NCBI GenBank assembly: GCA_902475435.1
Contig: CABRZL010000010.1
Span: 1-44,633 of the forward strand
Direction: 5' to 3'
DNA length: 44,633 nucleotides
From: an uncultured Eubacteriales bacterium
Lineage (GTDB): Bacteria > Bacillota > Clostridia > Oscillospirales > Oscillospiraceae
A model generated the notes under the pieces. The model worked only from the letters and a program-made list of their open reading frames with translations, did not search any database and was not told the DNA's origin. Numbering within the stretch: the stretch's first letter is position 1; each line of letters begins with the position of its first letter. Positions 13,717-22,700 of this stretch are shown piece by piece. A program made the translations under genes and the position numbers.

Positions 13717-16700
13717 ATGAGGACATGGAGAAAACGAACACTTAGTATATTGCTTGCAACAGTTTTAGCAATATCTTCAATGCCTACAATTGCGATTGCG
13801 GACGGAGAAACAATAAATGGTGCAGGGTACACTATGGAGCAGGGGGAGGATGCTCCGGTTCCTGCCTCAGAGCCTTCGGATCAAACGGCGACAAGTGTCA
13901 CAACAGAACCAACGCCGTCGCCGGAGACGTCACCAGTGACCAGTACGGAACCGACGCCGTTGCCCAGTACCGAACCATCGCCGGAACTATCAGGAGTGAC
14001 CAGTACGGAGCCGTTGCCGGAGGCCTCGCCAGAACCAAACGCAGAGCCAACGGATACGTCGGTAGATATGTCTGAGATCATCGCGGCGCATGTGGCGTGG
14101 GAGCCAAAACAGGCGGAGCAGGCCGCCGGTGAAACAGCAGAGGTTACATTATCCGTATCCCTGGAGCCGGAAAACAACGCCGGAGTTCGGACCATGAAAT
14201 TGGCGATTCGACTGACTGAGGAGGAGTTTGCGCTGCTCCAACAGAAATCGCTGGAAAATGCCGGGATTTCTGTGGAGCAGGAGGCAGACGGCAGCGTGAT
14301 CCTGCGTGTGGAGCTGAATATAGAACATCCGTTGTTAGAAGCAGAACTGGAGTTTTTAGCAGAGGATACGTTAAAAGAGGAGACATCTGTTGATGTGACG
14401 GATGAAGATATTACAGTAGAGCTTTTGGACGACGCAGAAGAGTCTGTAAATGCGAAAACGGAGATTCAATGTGAAAAATTGACCATTTACCCATTAGAAC
14501 CTGAGGTTCAATATGGGGACGAGGTGACACTGACCGTTCTTTGGATAGATGGCGGCAATCAGGATAGTCGGCCAGAAGTTAAAGATTATCTGCCGGAGCT
14601 GGCCTTTTCCGCGGACGGTGGAGAGACCTTTACAGCACTGGCACAGGAAAATCTTTCCGAAGTTGGATTGACGGCAATGCCGGAAATTCAGACGAGCGTC
14701 TCAGACGATCGCTGGACGTTCACAGTGGAGGCAGGCGTACTTCCGGTATGGATTCCGTCGAGCAATGAAGCGACGTCAGAGGGAATTACACTTCAGTGGG
14801 TGCTTCGGCCAGCAGAGATTTCCGGATATCAAATACTTACACCGAAAGAAGCTTTAGAAGCCGGATTTTCAGAAAATTGGTGCTATTTTATGGAAAAAAG
14901 CTCCTCATTAGCGGCTAATGAGGAGTCGGCGGCACAACCGCCGACTATAATCCCTGGCGACATCAAAAACGAGACGTGGAACGTCCAGTGGTTGGATAAC
15001 AACAATTCCAGCGGTATAAGACCGTCAACACGTCCAGAAGGAACCATAAGATTCCAAATTGAGAATGGGCCTGTTTATGAGCTAAATGAAGAAACTATGG
15101 GGCTGCTGGGACTGGAAGCACTCCCTGAAGTGACGTATCCTGAAAATTCCAGCGGGTTTACGTTAACTGCGTCTTTGCCCAGTACGATTACCGTTACATA
15201 TCAGTCGGAGGAAAAGGAACCGGAGATCAAGACAGTTTCCTGGACGGTAGAATTCCCTGATACAGTGGAGGGGTATGTATTGCAGGAGTCCGAGGTTTCC
15301 GGCACTGATTTCTTCTATGTGGAAACCATGGATTTTGTGGTTACCGGCACGTATCATATTGGAGATATTGAGGTGCGCTTAACCGATTCCAACGATATCT
15401 ATAGACTATTTAAGCTGTATGTTGATGAGGAAGAACAAGGAACACTAGGGGACTGCTGTAGAGATCAGACAGATTTTTACTATAATTTAGAAAACAAAGT
15501 CGGTACTATTACGATTTCCGATTTACCAAAGTATCACCAAAGCGGTACGCTGATTTCTTATGCCATTGGAATGGACGGAAGACGTGTAGAAATTGCGGAT
15601 GAGCTCCAGAACCAGTATCCAGACGATTATATGGAGATCTACTTTGACAATACCAATGTGCCCAATGCGGGGACCTTGACGGATAAGATCTATAATGGCG
15701 GCAGCTATGTTCTGACTTTAAAGGGCGAGACGACCTTTGCCGCTACAAAGCTGTGGCTGGATTCCGGTGATGTGGAAAACAGACCCACCGGTACGTTCCA
15801 ACTTTGGCGCTATCGATTGGGAGAGGGATACTCCACAGCTGCTCCGGCAAAGGGTGAAAACGGAAATTTCATTGAGATAGACCTGATCCCTGAGGCAGAT
15901 GAGCAACAGACCATTTCGTTTGGTGGTCTGGAAAAGTATGATTCCGATGGCTACCGCTACATCTATGTGGTGCGGGAATATCTTAATTCCACGACGGCCG
16001 ATGGCGAGGATGCCGCAAACTATGAACAGGTTTTTGGCGAACCCAAAGAATCAGAAGACGGGATTTACTTTGTCGACACCTGGGTAGATGAAACCGGAAA
16101 AATTGTGACGGGAACCCATACAGGGAGCCGTCCGATCACCGGAACCAATCTCTATGACGGTGGTACCCTTTGTAACCGTATTACTGACACAGTGGCAACT
16201 GCGGCCCGGAAGAATTGGAAAGCAGCGGCATTTGGAGGAGCATTCCAGGATATTTCCGTTGAATTGGGGCTTTTTGTCAGTCATAGAGGGGAAGAAGGAT
16301 GGTCACCTGCATTAAATGAGAGCGGTAATCAGATCACAGAGACGCTGACCAAATTCCAGACAGAGAGCATCAGCTCAGAAACGCACCAGCGCTCCATGCC
16401 AAAATATGACGAATTGGGCCATGAGCTTGTCTATGAGTGGAGAGAGATCGGCGTCTACCAGGGTAAGGATTCCACTAAGAACTTATTGAGAGAAGACGGT
16501 ACCTTCGTACTGTATCAAGATAATCGTGATATTGTCTATACATCCGAGTCGGAACTTGTGACGATGGAAAATGGGGAAAACATGACGGTTATCACCAACA
16601 GTATTTCCAACACGGTATTCTATGATGTGGAAAAGGAGTGGCTCGACGGTGTCGAGCCCAGGGATGTAACCTTTGATATTTGGCGGACAGAGCACGACGG

Positions 16701-19700
16701 CAGCAGTACCCGCTATGCATCGTTTACGATGAAAACGGATGGAACCGTTGAATTGATTGCATATGCCGGGGAAAACGAGAATGTCGATCAGTCGAACATT
16801 GTATTTGACGCGGATGACCCATACCATGCAAGAGTGCTGAATTTACCGGAATTAGACGAAAACGGTATTCAGTATACTTATATTGTGTTGGAGCGCGACA
16901 AAGGCCTGCATGATATTGAGCGCTGGCGAGACGAGGATGGCAACTATTATGCGAAACTGATCAATGGTCCTGGCGAAACCAACTATATTTTCGTTCATAA
17001 GATCTGGCTGGATGAGTCAGATGTGGTTCACCGCGGGCAGGTGATCCTGAAGGTGTATGATGCGGAAACCGACGAACAGATTAAGGTGAATGGAGAACCG
17101 GTTGAAGTAATACTCAACGCCACCAATAGCTGGTATGAGATTGTAAATATTGGTTCAGCGGAGCCTGACAGTGTCTATATTCTGGAGACTCAGGTGGGAG
17201 ACGTCCAAGTGACGAATCAAGGCGTCGGAGCGGCGGCTACCGCAGAATACAACAATGGAGTCCATGATTATGAGGTGTTTTACGATCCTTGTCAGCAGCA
17301 GTTTGGCTACTATTTCTATACTGTGACGAATCGCCGTGTGGGGCAAGAGGATGTCACGGCCAACAAAATCTGGAAGGCCGGCGGAGAACAAAGCGAGCTT
17401 CAGAAAGTTATGGAGGAAAACGGTCTGAAATTGGCGTTTCAGGTGAATCTGGTAGATGCGCCGAATGCCAGCTATCAGGTCACAGAAACTGGCGTTGAGG
17501 TCGGTTTGGAGGAATATAGCACGATTTCCGGATTCGAGCGGGAACAGAATATTTCCTTTGAAGAGGAGGAAAGCAGCTATGAGTTCAAGGGACTTCCAGC
17601 TTACGACCAACATGGCATACGTCTGCACTATCAGGTGCGGGAAATCTGGCTAAACGAGAACAATCAGGAAATTTCCAATGCAGAATTGCAGAGTCAGTAT
17701 CCAGACGTCTATGAAGTTTGGAAAGAATATACCGCATCCTCTACTTCAGCAGAGGTGATTGAAGAAAATGGGAGCGGAAGGGATCAGCTTACCGTTACAT
17801 ACACCAACCAACGGATAGGAGAGAAGGATATCTTCTGGAGTAAGGTCTGGAAAGATACGTATAGCTTTGCATCGGGGCATCGTCCGGATATTTACTTGGA
17901 CATCTATCGAGTGGTTCATGATGCCGAAGGAAATCCGGTGACAGAGCTGTACTTGAGGGACTATAAATGGGAGCAGGATGAGAAGGACAGCAATACATTG
18001 TGGACGGTAACGCTCCAGGATGTGCGTAAGTATGATGATTACGGCTATGAGATCTTCTACTATGCACTGGAGAAATCCCACATCAATGTGGAGAATTATG
18101 ACTATCAGCCGGTGCAATATACCCATGATGGAGTAAGCATTGGTACCGCAGAAAAGGTTGAGGATCAGTATCTTGGGGATGGCAGCGCTGCAATCTCTGT
18201 GCCCGAAAATGTTAACGTTCGAGGGTTTGGCAGCAATTATGCGCTAAAGGAGAACGGGACGTTTACCAACACCATTGCCAATGTTGTGACCATTGAAGGG
18301 CTGAAGATCTGGAGCAATTTGCCCGCTGGTTACAGCGACGAGGATCTCCCGGCCATTCAGGTTAATATCAATCGATATGTAGAAGAAAATGGAAAAATAG
18401 TCAAAGATGATGGTGTTGTTGCAACGGTTACCATCAGCAATTGGGGCGAATTGGACAATTACCGTTTTGAAGTTCAGTATGAGGGAGACAATCGGTGGGT
18501 TAAGCAAGCGGATGGAACATGGAAATGTGAGCCAAAAGAGCAATCTCAAAGACTGCTGCCCAAATATGATGAGGAGGGAAGGCTTTATACCTACTCATGT
18601 GGAGAGATCATCATAAACAGTGATCCGAATAGCTCATTAGGAGATGATCTTTCCGGTGTGTTGTATACCCCCAACATTGCCAATTATTCAATTATCAATC
18701 CGTTTGAGAGCCCCAAAGGCGCCCTGAGCGTCAAGAAATTCCTGACTTTGCCGGAAACGCCCAATGAATATCCGGCCGTCACGTTCCAGTTGACGCGGCA
18801 GTACTACAGTACGAGTGAAGGGAAGTGGGTCGAAGATACAATCTTCAATGCGGCAAATCATACGGTCACCTGGAGCAGTGCGGAAGTCAAGGCAGCCTAT
18901 GAGGCGGCAAAAACAGACCAGCCGACTGGGAGCGTGACGCTGGAACAAACGCTGCTGTTTGAAAATCTGGACATCTATTCCCCCAACGGGTACGAGTATC
19001 AATACACCGTTACGGAGCGCAAGGAATATTTGGACGGATATGATACCTACTGCGGTTCAGGAGATTTAACTGCGGAAAAGGTGACAGCTGAAGGCGTCTC
19101 TGTTTCTAAGTTGGAGCTGACGGAGAACCAGGCTGACAATAGCGGAAGAGACGGATTTGGTCCCACCAGCGAGACGGTTGCAGTGACCGCAACCTTTAAA
19201 AATGAACAGCCGGAAGAACAACAGCTTGTCAATTTGACTGGTACGAAGGAGTGGAAAGACAATAACAATCAGTTTGAAATAAGACCGGAGGAAATTACAA
19301 TCACGCTGTACCGGTCTGCGGACGCACAGCCGGGACAGGATAATGCGGTAGCCGAGGAAGAAGTTACGCTTGAAAATGGCCAGCTGACTTGGGAGAATAC
19401 CAACACAGACACTTGGACCTATAACATTAAGGATTTGGAATGCTATGCGGACAATGGAATGCCTTGGAAATATCGGGTACAGGAAACAGTGCCGACGGGG
19501 TATTCCGCCAGCAACAACGGCAGCGTGACCGGTACGCTGAATCAAGATGAGACGACATATAACATGTCTACACTGACCAATACGCAGCAGAATACCACGG
19601 TCACCTTCCAGAAAAAATGGGTGAACCAGAGTGGAGCTGCCATTACCCACGATTATCTGGGACTGGATCTGACGGTGAACTTTAAGCTCCAGGTACGCAC

Positions 19701-22700
19701 TGATGGTGCAGCGACATGGGAAGACGCCAGCGAATTTTTTAAGGATTATCCGGGTGAGGCCTTAAAAGATGAGAGTTTCACCAGATCTATCACCGGGAAA
19801 CTCACACAGACGGGCTGGAGTGGAAGCGTGATGAGTTTGCCGCAGTATGTGAAAATCAACGGCAACGTGACGAAGCTGCAATACCGAATGGTTGAGACCT
19901 CAGTGGAATATGCGGACATTGAGCAGACTTATACCGTTGAAGATGCAGCTGATGGAAATTCTTATACCTATAAAATTAATCCTGAAATTGATAATGGCGG
20001 CCTGTTTGACGCCTATTATGGCGATTCGGGAAGCCAATCCAGCACCAGTAACATCCATCAGAATAAGCTGCCCACCGTGTCTATGACAGTGACGAAGAAA
20101 TGGGAGGGCGATGAAAATAACGCATATGGGGCCCGGCCTGCCAACGGCAGCAGCGGCTGGAGGGTAAGTTTTGTGATCCAGCGGTCCAGCGATGGCGGCA
20201 CAACTTGGGAAAATGTTCCGAATGGAAATCAATCCCTGGTTGTTTCGATCTCTGGAACAGACAGCGAAAATGAGAAGTCTACCACTGTCACAGATCTGCC
20301 CAAATGCGGTGTGGTAAACGGGAACATTGTAACATACAAGTATCGTGCCGTGGAGCTTCAGGTAGGGGAGACGAGTCCGGGAACCAACAATGAAAATTGC
20401 CTGCTTCCGGAAAATCTAAATAACGTGTTCCACAGTACCTATGATGTGGCTTATTCCGGGGTTACCTTTGATGAGACCACTCAAGAATATACCGCCGTCA
20501 TCACCAATACGATGAAAGAAACCATTACCATTACGGCGGAAAAATCCTGGGCAGTGGGGAACACAACGACTTCCGTGACGCTGATGCTGCAATACAAGGA
20601 CAGTAACGGCGTATGGCAAGACTTGCGTTCGGTTACTCTGAATGGTGAGGCGGATGCCAATCCCAGCAAGCCCTATTATGAAAATGAAGCCTGGAAAGCG
20701 ATATGGACAAAAGTTCCGGAAGTATATCCTGGTAGCCAGCTGAATGATGGAAAAACCACCTATCAGGTGATAGAGGTTCCGGTACCCAGCGGGTATATCT
20801 GTGAGAGCACGTCGCCGGAGAACATGGAGGGGCCATGGCTGTTCCATAACATTGAGGTGGTAGACGTCCCCGTTACCAAAACATGGGGGAATACAAATAA
20901 TTCGGACCGCAAACCGGTGGAGGTTACAGTAGGACTGTTCCGCATAATAGAAGGCGGTACAGAAGAAGCAGTCTTGGATGACCAAGGCAATCAACTGAAG
21001 CTGACCCTGACGAGCGGTACAAAGAGTTTTACCAATCAACCCAAGTACGATAAAGATGGCAACGCATACACCTACTATGTTCGGGAACTGACCCAGAATG
21101 ATAACTGGACGATTGTTTATCAGGATAAAACCGGTCATGGAACCAATATCACCAATTACTATAAAACGTCTGTTACTGGAACCAAGACTTGGTATGACGA
21201 CAATTACCAAAATCGCCCTGAAAGTTTGACGCTGACGCTGTACCGTCAAGTGTCGGGCGGCGCCAGGGAAGCAGTTGCCGGAGTAGAACCACAGTGGAGC
21301 AAAGAAGGAAACAAGTGGACCTATACTTATACCGGGCTGCCCTATGTAGACAATACCGGCAGAACGTATACCTATTCCGTGGAAGAGACTGTACCGGAGG
21401 ATTATCATGGGTATCAGTCCGGGAACAACTTCCAAAATACGATAGAAATCAGCATTGAAGCGACGAAGGTTTGGAAGGATGCAGCTACGGTCAACAGCCG
21501 GCCCAGTCAGGTCACCATAGAGCTGGTCAAAGATGGAACGCCTACAGGGCAGACCAAGACCGCGAGTGCACCGACCTGGTCCTGTACCTTTGAAGGGCTG
21601 CCGAAATATGACGCATCGGGAACGCTGATCCAATATACCGTTCGGGAGACGAGTCTGAGCGCTGATTACCAGTCTGAGGTTACCGGCTCCATGGAGAATG
21701 GATTCACCATCACAAATACGCTGGTGGGCACCACACAGGTCTCAGGAACGAAGACGTGGCGGGATAACTCCAACGGCTATGAGACAAGACCGGATGATCT
21801 GGCTTTGACACTGTATCGGCAGATAGACGGCGGAGAAAAGACAGAAGTTGCAGATGCAGTTCCTGCTTGGACAAAGCCGGAAGGCAGCAATCAGTGGACC
21901 TATCTCTATACCGGCCTTGCCAAATACGATGAGGAGGGTAGAGCGTACATCTATTCCGTGGAGGAGACAGAACCGGACAGCTATGAAAAAACATTGCGGA
22001 ATGGCAATGACTTTATCAATACGCTGACGGGCACTACGGAAGTACGCGGTACCAAGACATGGGTGGACAATTCCGACGCCTATGATACCCGTCCGGATTC
22101 TGTTACACTGACGCTTTACCGTACGGCGGAAAACAAAACGGAAACCGTGCAGATTGATCCCGTATGGACGAAGGAAGGAAACCAGTGGAGCTATGTCTAT
22201 TCCGACCTTCCGAAATATAACAGCCACGGGGTGGAATATACCTATACCGTGACGGAGACAGAGTCGAATGGTTATGTGAAAACAGAAGCCGGATTTGATA
22301 TTACCAATACACTGACGGGCACAACGGAAGTACGTGGCACCAAGACGTGGCTGGACAATTCCAATGCCTATGATACCCGTCCGGATTCGATTGTGCTGAC
22401 CCTGTACCGTCATCTGGACGGTCAGGATGAAAGCGACAAAGTAGCGGTTACTGATGCTGTGCCGCAGTGGACGGAAATCAATTCTGTTACCTGGAGCTAT
22501 GAATATACCGGACTGCCCAAGTATAATAGCGAGGGAGTACAGTATATCTACAGCGTGGAGGAGATAGTGCCGGAGGGCTATCTGCAAACGTCCCAGAACG
22601 GTTACCATATAACCAATACCTTGAAGACCTATATTGTGGCTTCTAAGATCTGGAAGGATATAGATAGGGCCGACAGCAGGCCCAGTCAGGTTACCATAGA

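Noticed and set aside
13717..14600. YSIRK/G-S type signal peptide in the giant protein
   Set aside because: The N-terminus has an ordinary signal peptide without the YSIRK motif.
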